Source: Bacteroidota bacterium
GTDB taxonomy: Bacteria; Bacteroidota; Bacteroidia; AKYH767-A; 2013-40CM-41-45
DNA: 64,000 nucleotides
Assembly (NCBI GenBank): GCA_016720935.1
Contig: JADKJP010000007.1
Span: 682,001-746,000 of the forward strand
Direction of reading: 5' to 3'
Of the stretch, positions 44,805-54,461 are shown one piece after another; position 1 is the first letter of the stretch, and the number at the start of each line of letters is the position of its first letter. The notes under the pieces were generated by a model. That model made no database searches. It was not told the DNA's origin and saw only the letters and a program-made list of their open reading frames with translations. The translations under genes and the position numbers were made by a program.

Positions 44805-45737
44805 TCAGGATTTCAGTTTTTCAATGATGGAAGGTAATTGTTTGATGAAAGCAAGTTCTTTCATTTTTTCACGGGCTTCCTGTGTTGGGCTGCCAAAGTA
44901 AGTTTTACCGCCTTCAAGTGATTTTGGAACACCGGATTTTCCGAGGACGACAGCGCCTTTTCCAATAGTGAGATCTTTCTGCACTCCAACTTGTCCCCAA
45001 AGGATTACATCGTCTTCGATGGTCACAACACCTGCAATGCCGACCTGTCCGGCGAAGAGGCAATTTTTTCCGATCACTGTGTCATGACCTACATGGACCA
45101 TATTATCCATTTTTGTTCCTGAGCCAACGATGGTATCACCGGAAACACCTTTATCGATTGTACAGCAGGCTCCAATTTCAACTTTATCATGAATGATTAC
45201 CCTGCCACAGGAGATCATTTTATCATAACCCTCCGGTCTTCTTTTGAAATAGAATGCATCCGCGCCAATGACTGTACTTGAATGAATAATTACATCATCA
45301 CCAATGATGGTGTGATCGTAAATACTGACATTGGAATGAATGATACAATTTTTACCGATCACAACATGCTGACCGATAAATGCTCCGGGTTGGATGATGG
45401 TGCCTTCTCCGATAACAGCGGTTTCACTGACTGCATTTGCACTTGGAGTAAAGGTTCTGAACTTTTTGACAATTGTATTGTATGCCGTGAAAGGGTCATT
45501 AGAAAAAAGCAAGGCTTTCCCTGGTGGAACATCCACTTCTTTGTTGATAATTACAAAACCGGCATTGGAATTCAAGGCTTTGTCGTAGTATTTCGGATGA
45601 TCCACAAAGGTGATATCACCGGCTTCCACCTTGTGAATTTCATTGATTCCGGTAACGGTCATGGAACCATCGCCCATCACGCGGGAACCCGTTAATTGAG
45701 CAAGTTGTTGGAGAGGAACAGCGGCAGGAAATTTCAT
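44805..45737 (-). CDS. LpxD-like UDP-acylglucosamine N-acyltransferase
   Basis: The 310-residue protein has an N-terminal uridine-binding-type domain (residues 1-~95) and a left-handed beta-helix made of hexapeptide repeats (residues ~100-285). The histidine in NMVHVGHDTVIGKN (H218) aligns with the catalytic histidine of LpxD, which adds the second-type 3-hydroxyacyl chain to lipid A precursors. LpxD, LpxA and LpxC often sit together; here none is adjacent, and many Bacteroidota carry a second LpxD-like paralogue. This copy may therefore be the paralogue rather than the lipid A enzyme. Start ATG at 45737, six bases after a -7 box. Confidence 0.85.
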   Translation of the reverse strand: MKFPAAVPLQQLAQLTGSRVMGDGSMTVTGINEIHKVEAGDITFVDHPKYYDKALNSNAGFVIINKEVDVPPGKALLFSNDPFTAYNTIVKKFRTFTPSANAVSETAVIGEGTIIQPGAFIGQHVVIGKNCIIHSNVSIYDHTIIGDDVIIHSSTVIGADAFYFKRRPEGYDKMISCGRVIIHDKVEIGACCTIDKGVSGDTIVGSGTKMDNMVHVGHDTVIGKNCLFAGQVGIAGVVTIEDDVILWGQVGVQKDLTIGKGAVVLGKSGVPKSLEGGKTYFGSPTQEAREKMKELAFIKQLPSIIEKLKS

Positions 45738-45743
45738 TCTCTG

Positions 45744-45751
45744 CAAAAATA
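45744..45751 (-). promoter_or_regulatory. Bacteroidota -7 box immediately before the LpxD-like gene
   Basis: On the minus strand this reads TATTTTTG, matching TAnnTTTG. Six bases separate it from the ATG at 45737, so the predicted transcript has almost no leader. Confidence 0.5.
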
Positions 45752-45881
45752 ATCTTTTTGCCGGGAGCATCTTTGGTTACCTGCTATCCCGGGCAGCATT
45801 TATCAACACCTGAGCGTCAAAAAGTTCGGGAAATTGAGGATATATTTTCGTGGGAAATGCAGGGAAGCCTGACAGGTTTAG

Positions 45882-45889
45882 TATTTTCG
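45882..45889 (+). promoter_or_regulatory. Possible -7 box (TAnnTTCG variant) for the glycosyltransferase
   Basis: TATTTTCG is one base from TAnnTTTG and lies 19 bases before the ATG at 45909. A second copy of the same octamer occurs at 45843-45850. Confidence 0.35.
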
Positions 45890-45908
45890 GCGTCACAAAT
45901 TAACCTGT

Positions 45909-47030
45909 ATGATTATCGCTGTAAATGCCCGGATGCTGGTGAAAGACAAGATGGAGGGCATTGGTTATTTTACGTATGAAAGCTTAAAGCGCATCACGAG
46001 ACAACAAAGCGGCCATGAGTTCATTTTTTTGTTTGACCGGCCTTATGATCCTTCCTTTATTTTCTCTGACAATATAACACCACTTGTAGTTTCGCCTCCG
46101 GCCAGACATCCGATTCTGTGGTATCTCTGGTTTGAGCAATCCCTGCCACGTGTTTTTAAAAAGATAAAAGCTGATTTATTCCTTTCGACAGATGGTTATC
46201 TGTCTCTTGCATCCGGACAGAAAACACTTGCAGTGATTCATGATATCAATTTCGAACATTATCCGAAGGATCTCCCCTTTTTCAACCGGGTATATTACCG
46301 TCATTATTTTCCGAAATATGCAAAACAAGCAGCGCGGATCGCGACAGTATCGGAATATTCCAGACAGGATATCGTGAAGGCCTACAATGTACCGGAATCA
46401 AAGATTGATGTTGTTTACAATGGAGCGGGAGAACATTTTGCTCCATTGAGTACCGAGCAGATTTCATCTGTTCGAAATAAATATACTCAAGGAAAGCCCT
46501 ACTTTCTTTTTACCGGCGCTCTTCATCAGCGAAAAAATATCGCCAACCTGATGCGTGCTTTTGATTTGTTCCGTCAGCAGTCGCAGGAAAAATTTTATCT
46601 GTTACTGGCAGGGACAAAACGGTGGTGGACGAGTGAAATGGAAAGCGTGTATACCGCGATGAAATTCAAGGAAGATGTTGTTTTCACCGGACGACTCACG
46701 GAAGCGGAACTAATAGCAGTGACCGGTGCAGCATATGCCATCACCTATGTTTCAAATTTCGAAGGATTCGGAATACCCATTGTGGAAGCATTTCGTTGTG
46801 ATGTACCTGTTATTACCTCAAACATCACTTCGATGCCTGAAATAGCAGGTGACGCAGCAGTATTGGTGGATCCATTTTCCGAAAATTCCATCGCTGACGG
46901 GATGACGAAGCTTGCAGCTGATCAGGGTTTACGAATACAATTAATAGAAAAAGGAAGAATCCGCAAATCAGCATTCAGTTGGGATAAAACCGCGGATTCG
47001 CTATGGGCAAGTATTGAAAAAACTATTTAA
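45909..47030 (+). CDS. GT4-type glycosyltransferase
   Basis: The 373-residue protein has the GT-B layout. The N-terminal domain begins MIIAVNARMLVKDKMEGIGY, has a second-domain linker at LFTGALHQRKNIANLMRAF, and a donor-binding site with the E-x7-E motif in NFEGFGIPIVEAF. The remaining motif SNITSMPEIAGDAAVLVDP is typical of family GT4 retaining enzymes using NDP-sugars. The sugar and acceptor are unknown. It stands next to the LpxD-like gene and 2.4 kb from the Wzx/Wzy set, so a role in surface polysaccharide or LPS is plausible. rnhB starts 21 bp after it. Confidence 0.9.
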   Translation: MIIAVNARMLVKDKMEGIGYFTYESLKRITRQQSGHEFIFLFDRPYDPSFIFSDNITPLVVSPPARHPILWYLWFEQSLPRVFKKIKADLFLSTDGYLSLASGQKTLAVIHDINFEHYPKDLPFFNRVYYRHYFPKYAKQAARIATVSEYSRQDIVKAYNVPESKIDVVYNGAGEHFAPLSTEQISSVRNKYTQGKPYFLFTGALHQRKNIANLMRAFDLFRQQSQEKFYLLLAGTKRWWTSEMESVYTAMKFKEDVVFTGRLTEAELIAVTGAAYAITYVSNFEGFGIPIVEAFRCDVPVITSNITSMPEIAGDAAVLVDPFSENSIADGMTKLAADQGLRIQLIEKGRIRKSAFSWDKTADSLWASIEKTI

Positions 47031-47051
47031 TCGACCAAACGGATAAATCAC

Positions 47052-47672
47052 ATGCCGGCCAGACTTCACAAATATTTTCAGCAAGACCTGATTGAAGCGG
47101 GTTGTGATGAAGCCGGAAGAGGTTGTCTTGCAGGTTCTGTTTTTGCCGCTGCAGTAATTTTGCCTTCAGATTTTTTTCATCCTGATCTCAACGACTCCAA
47201 GCAAATCAATGAAGCAAAACGAGACAAGCTCCGGCCGATCATTGAAAAGGAAGCTATTGCCTGGTCAGTCGCTTCTGTCAATCCAGTCGAAATTGACACG
47301 ATCAATATCCTGAACGCCTCGATTCTGGCGATGCACAAAGCATTGGATGGTCTGAAGAAAAAACCAGGTTTGCTGCTGATTGACGGAAACCGTTTTCACA
47401 AATACAAACGCATACCGCACAAGTGTATCATTGGAGGCGATGGGTTGTACGCTTCCATTGCCGCTGCTTCGGTGCTTGCCAAAACCTATCGTGATGCATA
47501 TATGGAGCAATTGCATGCGGAATTTCCTGTTTATGGCTGGGATCAGAATAAAGGCTATGGAACTGTAAAACACCGAAAGGCTTTGCTTGAAAATGGCCCA
47601 TCCCCTTTTCACCGTCTCAGCTTCCGCTTGCACAAGCCGGAACCGGAATTACCTTTTAACAGTAGTTTGTAA
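47052..47672 (+). CDS. rnhB: Ribonuclease HII
   Basis: RNase HII cuts RNA in RNA-DNA hybrids and starts removal of single ribonucleotides from DNA. The 206 residues contain the catalytic D19-E20 in GCDEAGRGCLAG, D111 in LLIDGNRF, and D148 in AKTYRDAYM. The C-terminal YGWDQNKGYGT and GPSPFHRLSF motifs are normal for the family. The gene follows the glycosyltransferase by 21 bp and is probably on the same transcript, without a functional link. Confidence 0.96.
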   Translation: MPARLHKYFQQDLIEAGCDEAGRGCLAGSVFAAAVILPSDFFHPDLNDSKQINEAKRDKLRPIIEKEAIAWSVASVNPVEIDTINILNASILAMHKALDGLKKKPGLLLIDGNRFHKYKRIPHKCIIGGDGLYASIAAASVLAKTYRDAYMEQLHAEFPVYGWDQNKGYGTVKHRKALLENGPSPFHRLSFRLHKPEPELPFNSSL

Positions 47673-47743
47673 ATAATTCCCTCTTCAAAGCCGCATTCCT
47701 GAAGGCTTAGATGTTACCTTGCACAATACTTTTTTTCACCCGA

Positions 47744-50455
47744 ATGAAGCGTCTGATCCTTATTGGTGCGTCAGTGGTTTTACTGCTCGCCGCAATCGCA
47801 TATTATTTCTTCCGTAGCAGTCCAGTTCTTTCTGTCGATCCTTTGGATGCTATTCCTTCGGATGCGGCATTGATCTTTGAATGTCCATCGGGAACGGCAG
47901 CATCGACGGAGCTCCGTCAAACCGGTTTTTGGAAGATTCTCCAGAAGGACAGTTCATTCGCGAGGATTGAAACGCAAATGCGACAAATTGATTCCATCGC
48001 GAAGATCCAACCGGAGCTGGGAATATTGTGGACGAAGGAGAAATTATTTCTTTCCTTTCATCAGGTAAAGGCGAATGCTTTTGATTATCTATTTGTACTC
48101 AAACTTCCGGATGAAATCAGGAAAGGAAGGGCGATCAGTTTACTGGAAGAAATTCCCGGATCGAAATACACACTGGATGAACGCGAATATGAAGACGTCA
48201 GCATTTTCGAATTCCGTTCCGGTGAGAGTATTGCATTCGCGTTTGCCGTTTCAAAGGGATTGGTTCTCGCGAGTAAAACATCCTTTCTTGTAGAGGATGC
48301 AATACGTCAGCTGAACGGAGGAAGTTCAGTTCGTAAATCAAAAGGATTCACACAGGCACGCAAATCACTTTCAAACAAATCGGGAATCATTTGTTATTTC
48401 AATCACGTTGGTAGCGGTGATTTGTTTTCCGGATTTCTGAGCAACACATTTACCGGTTTTCAAAAATCAGTTTCCAACCTCGCACGTTGGGAAGCGCTAT
48501 CTGTTGGTTTAAACAATGATTTCATTTCTCTCACAGGATCCGTTTCTACTGTTGACACCAGTGATGGTTTGCAGATTTTCAGGAAGCAGGAACCTGTTCT
48601 CAGCAAAATGGGAGAAGTACTTCCCGGGAGAACAGCCTTCTATCTTCGCTGGGGTTCATCGAATCTTGCTGAATGCCTGAATCATTTGCGTTTGAATGAA
48701 AATTATTTTGACCCTGTAACTGAGCGAATGGATGCCATTGCAGCGTTCAACAACAAATACAAAACAAATATCGAAGAAGATCTTACTTCCTGGATCGGTA
48801 ATGAATTTGCCTTCGCCATTACTGAACCCGGAACAACGGAATTTGAAAACAGTGTCTTTGCTGTAATCAAAGCAAAGCGTGCGGATCTGGCATTGCTTTC
48901 ACTAAACAGTTTGCAGGGAAAATTAGGTACATTAAAAGTTCCCGCGAAATACAGAAACCATCCGATAGGCATTTTACAAGGAGGAGATTTCCTTTCTCTG
49001 TTTTATGGAATTTCTTTTCATCGTCTTCAAAATCCATCCTTCACTATTGTGAACGGCTATGTCATTTTCGCAAATCAAACTAGTGCGTTGAAAAGTCTGA
49101 TTGATGAAATCGAAGCAGGGAAAACACTTTCGAATGCCGCAGCTTTCAGACAAAGCGCTGCGCTTATTAATCAACCATCTTTTCTGGATCTTTATCTGAA
49201 TGCAGGTTCAGGACTAAACCTCATCAAAGCGGGATTGAATGCTGATGTATTGAAACAATTGCCGGAACATCGCGAAACGCTGAATAATTTATCCTCTTTC
49301 ATACTGAAAATCGGCAAAGCAAAAGATGGATACCAATGCCAGGCAAACCTGTCGTTCCTCAAAAACCCTAAGCGGGAAGTGAACCTGCTTTTTGCAACAC
49401 AACTTGATACATCGGCCACACAGAGACCTTCCTTTATTGAAACCGACGATGAAACTTTTTCGGTAGCGATTCAGGATGACGCGAACACATTATATCTCAT
49501 TGATGAAAAAGGAAATATTCTCTGGAAAAAACCTTTGGAAGAAAAAATCATGAGTGATATTCATCCGGTGGATTATTACAAGAATGGAAGCAAGCAATTG
49601 CTTTTCAATACTGCCAGTCGCCTCTATCTGATCGATCAGGAAGGAAATAATGTTCCGAAATTTCCGATCAAATTGCCGGCAGAAGCAAGCAACGGATGCA
49701 ATGTCGTGCAGAATGGAAATCTGAAAACACAACAAATTCTGATAGCCTGCACAAACGGTCAGGTGTATGCTTATGACTTAAGCGGCAAGCCTGTTTCGAG
49801 CTGGCTGTTTGAACCATTCCTGAATGGCATTGTGGATGTCATCAAACCGGTAGTTATGCGTAACCAGATTTTCTACCTGGTCACAAGTACGGAAGGAAAA
49901 ATCATTCTTGCGGATGCAAGAGGACGAACCAGAGAAATTGCCGATGGCCTGAGTCCTGAGCAAATCAGGAGTCTTGAAATATTGCCGGCTGATTCAGGGA
50001 CAAATGCTCAATTCATGGTTTATGACAGCAGTGGTGTTTCGTTGTATACTCTGGAAGGCAATCGTGGAACAATATTCGGCGACATTCAATCGCTGAAAAT
50101 GATCCGTGGTATCGAAGGATGGCCGGGCAGTAATTCATCGGTCTATCTTTTACTCACAGAAGACTCCCTGATGTTGTATTCCAGTCCGGGAAAACAGGAA
50201 TGCATGAAATCCTTACCCTTAATGAAAGATTGTCATCTGGAAGCTGATTTTGACGGAGTTTCAAGGACCTGGGCCGGGCTAATTTACCCTGAAGAAAACA
50301 CTTTTTTCCTATTGGCAGATGATTGTTCCATTCCGGGCGGGTTTCCGGTGAAGGGAAACAGCAGATTTTGTGTCAGGATGACAAAAGGTGATGGAAAAAA
50401 CAAACTCCTGATTGCGAGTACCGATGGAAACTTGTACGTTTATAATCTCAATTAA
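47744..50455 (+). CDS. Large membrane-anchored envelope protein (DUF3352-like with C-terminal propeller)
   Basis: About 903 residues. An N-terminal membrane anchor (RLILIGASVVLLLAAIAYYFF) is followed by a ~520-residue region resembling DUF3352 proteins (DAIPSDAALIFECPS, FYLRWGSSNLAECLNHL, DLTSWIGNEFAFAIT, SLFYGISFHRLQNPSF). The C-terminal ~330 residues have repeated blade-like strands (VAIQDDANTLYLIDEKGNILW, QILIACTNGQVYAYDLSGKPV, LLIASTDGNLYVYNL) typical of PQQ-like or VCBS-type propellers. I do not know its function. The frame is open from ATG 47711; 47744 is preferred because it starts just before the anchor. It is 21 bp upstream of a lipoprotein gene. Confidence 0.8.
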   Translation: MKRLILIGASVVLLLAAIAYYFFRSSPVLSVDPLDAIPSDAALIFECPSGTAASTELRQTGFWKILQKDSSFARIETQMRQIDSIAKIQPELGILWTKEKLFLSFHQVKANAFDYLFVLKLPDEIRKGRAISLLEEIPGSKYTLDEREYEDVSIFEFRSGESIAFAFAVSKGLVLASKTSFLVEDAIRQLNGGSSVRKSKGFTQARKSLSNKSGIICYFNHVGSGDLFSGFLSNTFTGFQKSVSNLARWEALSVGLNNDFISLTGSVSTVDTSDGLQIFRKQEPVLSKMGEVLPGRTAFYLRWGSSNLAECLNHLRLNENYFDPVTERMDAIAAFNNKYKTNIEEDLTSWIGNEFAFAITEPGTTEFENSVFAVIKAKRADLALLSLNSLQGKLGTLKVPAKYRNHPIGILQGGDFLSLFYGISFHRLQNPSFTIVNGYVIFANQTSALKSLIDEIEAGKTLSNAAAFRQSAALINQPSFLDLYLNAGSGLNLIKAGLNADVLKQLPEHRETLNNLSSFILKIGKAKDGYQCQANLSFLKNPKREVNLLFATQLDTSATQRPSFIETDDETFSVAIQDDANTLYLIDEKGNILWKKPLEEKIMSDIHPVDYYKNGSKQLLFNTASRLYLIDQEGNNVPKFPIKLPAEASNGCNVVQNGNLKTQQILIACTNGQVYAYDLSGKPVSSWLFEPFLNGIVDVIKPVVMRNQIFYLVTSTEGKIILADARGRTREIADGLSPEQIRSLEILPADSGTNAQFMVYDSSGVSLYTLEGNRGTIFGDIQSLKMIRGIEGWPGSNSSVYLLLTEDSLMLYSSPGKQECMKSLPLMKDCHLEADFDGVSRTWAGLIYPEENTFFLLADDCSIPGGFPVKGNSRFCVRMTKGDGKNKLLIASTDGNLYVYNLN

Positions 50456-50476
50456 CCTTTCTAACCATTATAATTC

Positions 50477-52099
50477 ATGAAACGAATCACTATCAATCAA
50501 AAATTGAGCGCGGTGCTTCTTATTTTACTCGGCACAGGATTCTGGCAAGGCTGTGTGAAAAGCGAAGATTTTCAGTACGATAAAATAGCCGTTACAACAT
50601 GGGATCCCGATGTAGCCGTTCCGCTGATCAATTCCGATTTATCTGTTTATGATATTGTGGACAATACAGATTCAGGAACGATCACGATTGATTCATTGAA
50701 AAAAGTGAGCCTCGTTTATAAAGGAAATATTTACTCGGTGTATGGCTACGAATTTCTTCCATTGATTGATCAGAGTGATTTTTCTACTATCCTGTTGAAT
50801 CAAAACGACAGCAATGCATTGCAATCAGCCGGTACGTTCACAAAGAGTATTACCTCGACTATTCCATTTGTTGTCGCGAATGGAGAAAGTCTGGATTCCA
50901 TTGTTTCACGACTGGGCACTTTGATTGTATCTGTCAATTCACAGATTCCTTACGATGGTTCTCTCAATGTGAGCATACCGGGTGCATTAAAAAACGGAAT
51001 TTCATTCAGCAAGGATATTCCATTTTCAATCAGTAACGGAATTCCGGTGATTGCGCTTGACAGTTCGGACATCACCGGATATCATGTGAACCTGAAACCA
51101 TCCGGTACTCCTAACCAATTACAGATTGTCTATTCAGCAAGGTTCACGTATAATACAAACGGACAGCCGAGTATCAACAGACCTTTCAATATCCAAAGCA
51201 ATTTCGCAAATCTGCATGTGGCACAGGCATTCGGAAATTTCGGAAGCAGACCTTTGTCAATCAGTGTAGATTCCTCGAAGATAAAAGTCTTTACCAACCA
51301 GATTAGCGGAAATATTGTCTTTGATGATCCGAGTGTAAAATTCATCATCACCAATTCTTACGGGATGCCGATTGAAGCACACCTCACATCTCTTTTCGCG
51401 ATCCTGGCGAATAACAGTACGATTCCAATTACAGGTTATCCGGATCCCATTCCGATTGCAGTTCCATTGAGCATCGGACAAGTTGTTCAGACAAATTTTG
51501 TACTGAATCAAACCAACAGTAACGAAAAGACTGTCATCAACCAGCAACCGAGATACATCAGTTACTCAGTAAACGCCCTGACCAATTCACCTACTCCAAC
51601 ATACAATTTCCTTGAGGATTCAAGCCGTTTCAAAGTAGATGTGGAAGTGAATTTACCAATGAAAGGATATGCTGAAGGATTTACGCTTCAGGATACGACA
51701 CCATTCACTCTGGAGAATATTGAACAGGTACAATCAGCGGTATTCCGAATCAATATTGTAAATGGTTTTCCGGCCAAAGCTTATACGCAAGTTTATTTCT
51801 ATGATACATTATTTGCCGGACACCCCCCACTCGACTCGATGTTAACAGACGCATCTGATTTGCTTGTGGAGTCAGGGCCACTGGACGCGAATGGTGTTGT
51901 TATTTCTCCTGTACACAAAAGAAAAGACGAGCCATTTAACCGCACTCGCCTTGAACATATTTTTAAAGCAAAATACCTGATCATACGAAGTGTAGTTGAC
52001 ACCAAAGATTCTCCTACACAACAGGTACAGATTTATTCTGATTACAAGTTGAATGTCAGGATTGGAGTACGTGCACAGCTTAGTTTTCAATCCAATTAA
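50477..52099 (+). CDS. Lipoprotein of unknown function
   Basis: The 540-residue protein has a signal sequence ending in the lipobox FWQGC (C26). The rest is beta-rich, with Ser, Thr, Asn and Val abundant, and has no cysteine after the lipid site. A recurring theme is DPDVAVPLINSDLSVYDIV near the N-terminus and long alternating strands (VDVEVNLPMKGYAEGFTL, VQIYSDYKLNVRIGVRAQL). Similar proteins occur in Bacteroidota next to outer membrane protein genes. No domain can be named. It is 21 bp after the propeller gene and 25 bp before the OmpA/TSP3 gene, so the three form an operon. Confidence 0.78.
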   Translation: MKRITINQKLSAVLLILLGTGFWQGCVKSEDFQYDKIAVTTWDPDVAVPLINSDLSVYDIVDNTDSGTITIDSLKKVSLVYKGNIYSVYGYEFLPLIDQSDFSTILLNQNDSNALQSAGTFTKSITSTIPFVVANGESLDSIVSRLGTLIVSVNSQIPYDGSLNVSIPGALKNGISFSKDIPFSISNGIPVIALDSSDITGYHVNLKPSGTPNQLQIVYSARFTYNTNGQPSINRPFNIQSNFANLHVAQAFGNFGSRPLSISVDSSKIKVFTNQISGNIVFDDPSVKFIITNSYGMPIEAHLTSLFAILANNSTIPITGYPDPIPIAVPLSIGQVVQTNFVLNQTNSNEKTVINQQPRYISYSVNALTNSPTPTYNFLEDSSRFKVDVEVNLPMKGYAEGFTLQDTTPFTLENIEQVQSAVFRINIVNGFPAKAYTQVYFYDTLFAGHPPLDSMLTDASDLLVESGPLDANGVVISPVHKRKDEPFNRTRLEHIFKAKYLIIRSVVDTKDSPTQQVQIYSDYKLNVRIGVRAQLSFQSN

Positions 52100-52124
52100 T
52101 TGTTCAACCTTTTAATCTGACCTT

Positions 52125-54311
52125 ATGAAAAACAAATTCACAAAAATATTCTTCCAGATTGCGGCATTCCTGACTTTATCCTTTGCCGCAAACGCCCAGC
52201 AGGATCTGACATTGTATAACATGAATACAATTGGTCAGTCGATCCGGGTGAATCCGTCATTGATGCCGGTCAATAAATATTATGTCGGTATTCCGCTTAT
52301 TTCGTCGACGTACTTTCTGTTCAGTCATAACGCATTTGTGTATCATGATTTTTACAAAGTACGTTCTGATGACTCTGTTCAGATTGATGTCAACAATGCG
52401 CTCAATCAACTCAAGAAAACCAATTTCCTGAAAACAGATCTTCAGGTAGATTATCTCTCCCTGGGTATCAGCCTGAATAAATTTTACATCACAGGAAATA
52501 TCACCGAGCATGTCGCATTTCGTTTTGCATACGCAAAAGAATTACTGGAACTGATTCACAAAGGGAATGGACCTTTTGTAGGACAGACGATTGATTTCAG
52601 CAAAACAGGATTTGATGCTACACATTATCGCGAATACGGTCTTGGTTTGGCGACGGAACTCAATGACCAATGGACCGTTGGCGGAAGATTGAAATATTTG
52701 TACGGACTGGAAAATTTCTCCAGCACTACCGGTGATCTGGGATTGGTGACTGCGGAAGAGGATTATCATTTGCAGGTTCCTACCAATATTGTGATCAATA
52801 CATCCGGACCGGTTAATTCTGAAGACGGCTATGATCAGTTCAGTGACGGAACAGCAAAATCCGCTTCATCGAATATCAGAGATTATTTGTTTCACCGAAA
52901 AAACAGAGGCTTCGCGATTGATTTGGGCGGCACTTACAAACCGAATGAAACATGGTCCTTCAGCGCGAGTGTTCTGGATCTTGGTTTTATCAAATGGAAA
53001 AGCGATGTACGCAACTATCGGACAGACGCAGGTCAGTATGATTTTAATGGCGTAGATTTAAAGAACTTCCTCAATGATACTTCAGCCAACGTTCAGGAAG
53101 CATTGGATTCTTTGGGAAGAGTTTTTAAAGCAAAAGAAACACATGATAGTTACAAAACAAATCTCCCAACACAGGTAAATCTGAGTTCAAATTATACGAT
53201 CGACGATAAGAGTTTTGCAGGCGCGCTGGTGCATGCAGAATTTTTCAAAAAGACTATCCAACCTACCGTTACTCTTTCCTACAATCGTATGGTTGGAAGA
53301 CATCTTTCTGTAGCAGCATCCTATTCCTACATCAATCATACTTTTGATAACATAGGTTTGGGAATGTCTACAAGCGCAGGACCGGTTCAATTGTATATAG
53401 TATCTGACAATGTGCTCGGTTTGATTTCACCGCTTGATCATCACAATACGCATGTGCATTTTGGGATTAACCTGATCTTTGGCCGACCATTGCGTGACCG
53501 TGATAAAGATAAAGTTCCTGATGTTCGTGATGATTGTCCGGATGTACCTGGATTGATTGATCTGAAAGGTTGTCCTGACAGAGACCACGATGGAATCGCG
53601 GATTATCTTGACCGTTGTCCGGATGTTCCGGGTCTGAAACAATTCAATGGTTGTCCTGACTCCGACAATGACGGTGTAGTTGATTCACTTGATAATTGCC
53701 CGACTACTCCGGGACTCATTGAATTCCTTGGTTGTCCGGATACAGATGGAGACAGTATCCCTGATCCTGAAGACAGCTGTGTAACCGTAAAAGGTCAGCG
53801 GATCTTCAATGGTTGTCCGGATACAGATAACGACGGTGTGATGGATTCACAAGACAGTTGTGTACTTGTGCCAGGACCAACCAGCAACAATGGTTGTCCG
53901 ATTATCAAGAAAGAAGTGATCGTTCCGAAAGAGCCTGTGAAAGCGGTTCTGACGGTACAGGAGCAGGAAGTCATTAATAAAGTCTTCAAAAATCTCGAAT
54001 TCGAAACCGGCAAAGCGGTAATCCGCAGCAGCAGCTTTAGTTCGCTGGATGAACTTGCCGCATTGATGAAGAAAAAGCCGACTTTCCGTTTGTTGATTGA
54101 AGGACATACTGATAATGTCGGTTCCGATGCATCCAATCTGAAACTCTCGCAACGTCGTGCTGAAGCTGTGAAGAAATATCTCAGTGACAAAGGCATTGAT
54201 GCTACTCGTATTGTCAGCAAAGGTTATGGTGAAATGTCACCGGTTGCCGACAATAAAACAGCCGAGGGACGTCAGCGTAACAGGCGAGTTGAGTTTACGA
54301 TTCTGGAGTAA
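52125..54311 (+). CDS. Outer membrane protein with DUF5723-like barrel, TSP3 repeats and OmpA domain
   Basis: The 728-residue protein has a signal peptide (IAAFLTLSFAANAQ), then a ~430-residue region resembling the DUF5723 outer membrane barrel proteins (DLTLYNMNTIGQSIRVNPSL). Thrombospondin type 3 calcium-binding repeats follow at residues ~459-595 (DRDKDKVPDVRDDCPDVPG, SDNDGVVDSLDNCPTTPG). The C-terminal OmpA domain at ~623-728 has the peptidoglycan-binding LLIEGHTDNVGSDASN and LSQRRAEAVKKYL. It would tie the outer membrane to peptidoglycan and may work with the two upstream envelope genes. A near-perfect terminator ends the operon. Confidence 0.93.
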   Translation: MKNKFTKIFFQIAAFLTLSFAANAQQDLTLYNMNTIGQSIRVNPSLMPVNKYYVGIPLISSTYFLFSHNAFVYHDFYKVRSDDSVQIDVNNALNQLKKTNFLKTDLQVDYLSLGISLNKFYITGNITEHVAFRFAYAKELLELIHKGNGPFVGQTIDFSKTGFDATHYREYGLGLATELNDQWTVGGRLKYLYGLENFSSTTGDLGLVTAEEDYHLQVPTNIVINTSGPVNSEDGYDQFSDGTAKSASSNIRDYLFHRKNRGFAIDLGGTYKPNETWSFSASVLDLGFIKWKSDVRNYRTDAGQYDFNGVDLKNFLNDTSANVQEALDSLGRVFKAKETHDSYKTNLPTQVNLSSNYTIDDKSFAGALVHAEFFKKTIQPTVTLSYNRMVGRHLSVAASYSYINHTFDNIGLGMSTSAGPVQLYIVSDNVLGLISPLDHHNTHVHFGINLIFGRPLRDRDKDKVPDVRDDCPDVPGLIDLKGCPDRDHDGIADYLDRCPDVPGLKQFNGCPDSDNDGVVDSLDNCPTTPGLIEFLGCPDTDGDSIPDPEDSCVTVKGQRIFNGCPDTDNDGVMDSQDSCVLVPGPTSNNGCPIIKKEVIVPKEPVKAVLTVQEQEVINKVFKNLEFETGKAVIRSSSFSSLDELAALMKKKPTFRLLIEGHTDNVGSDASNLKLSQRRAEAVKKYLSDKGIDATRIVSKGYGEMSPVADNKTAEGRQRNRRVEFTILE

Positions 54312-54329
54312 TTACCAAATCGATTTCTT

Positions 54330-54368
54330 AAAACAAAAAAAGCGGCTGATGGCCGCTTTTTTTGTTTT
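54330..54368. terminator. Strong bidirectional terminator
   Basis: A perfect 17-bp inverted repeat (54330-54346 and 54352-54368) has a GCGGC/GCCGC core, an A4-C-A7 left flank and a mirrored T7-G-T4 right flank, with a 5-nt loop. It can serve the envelope operon on the plus strand and the minus-strand gene ending at 54462. Confidence 0.95.
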
Positions 54369-54461
54369 AAGAACTATCTGACTTGAATAAAGACTTTAAT
54401 TATTCTTATCAGGTTACAATTGAGAAAAGCAAAACTCGAAATGTTTTTTTGAATTAAATTA

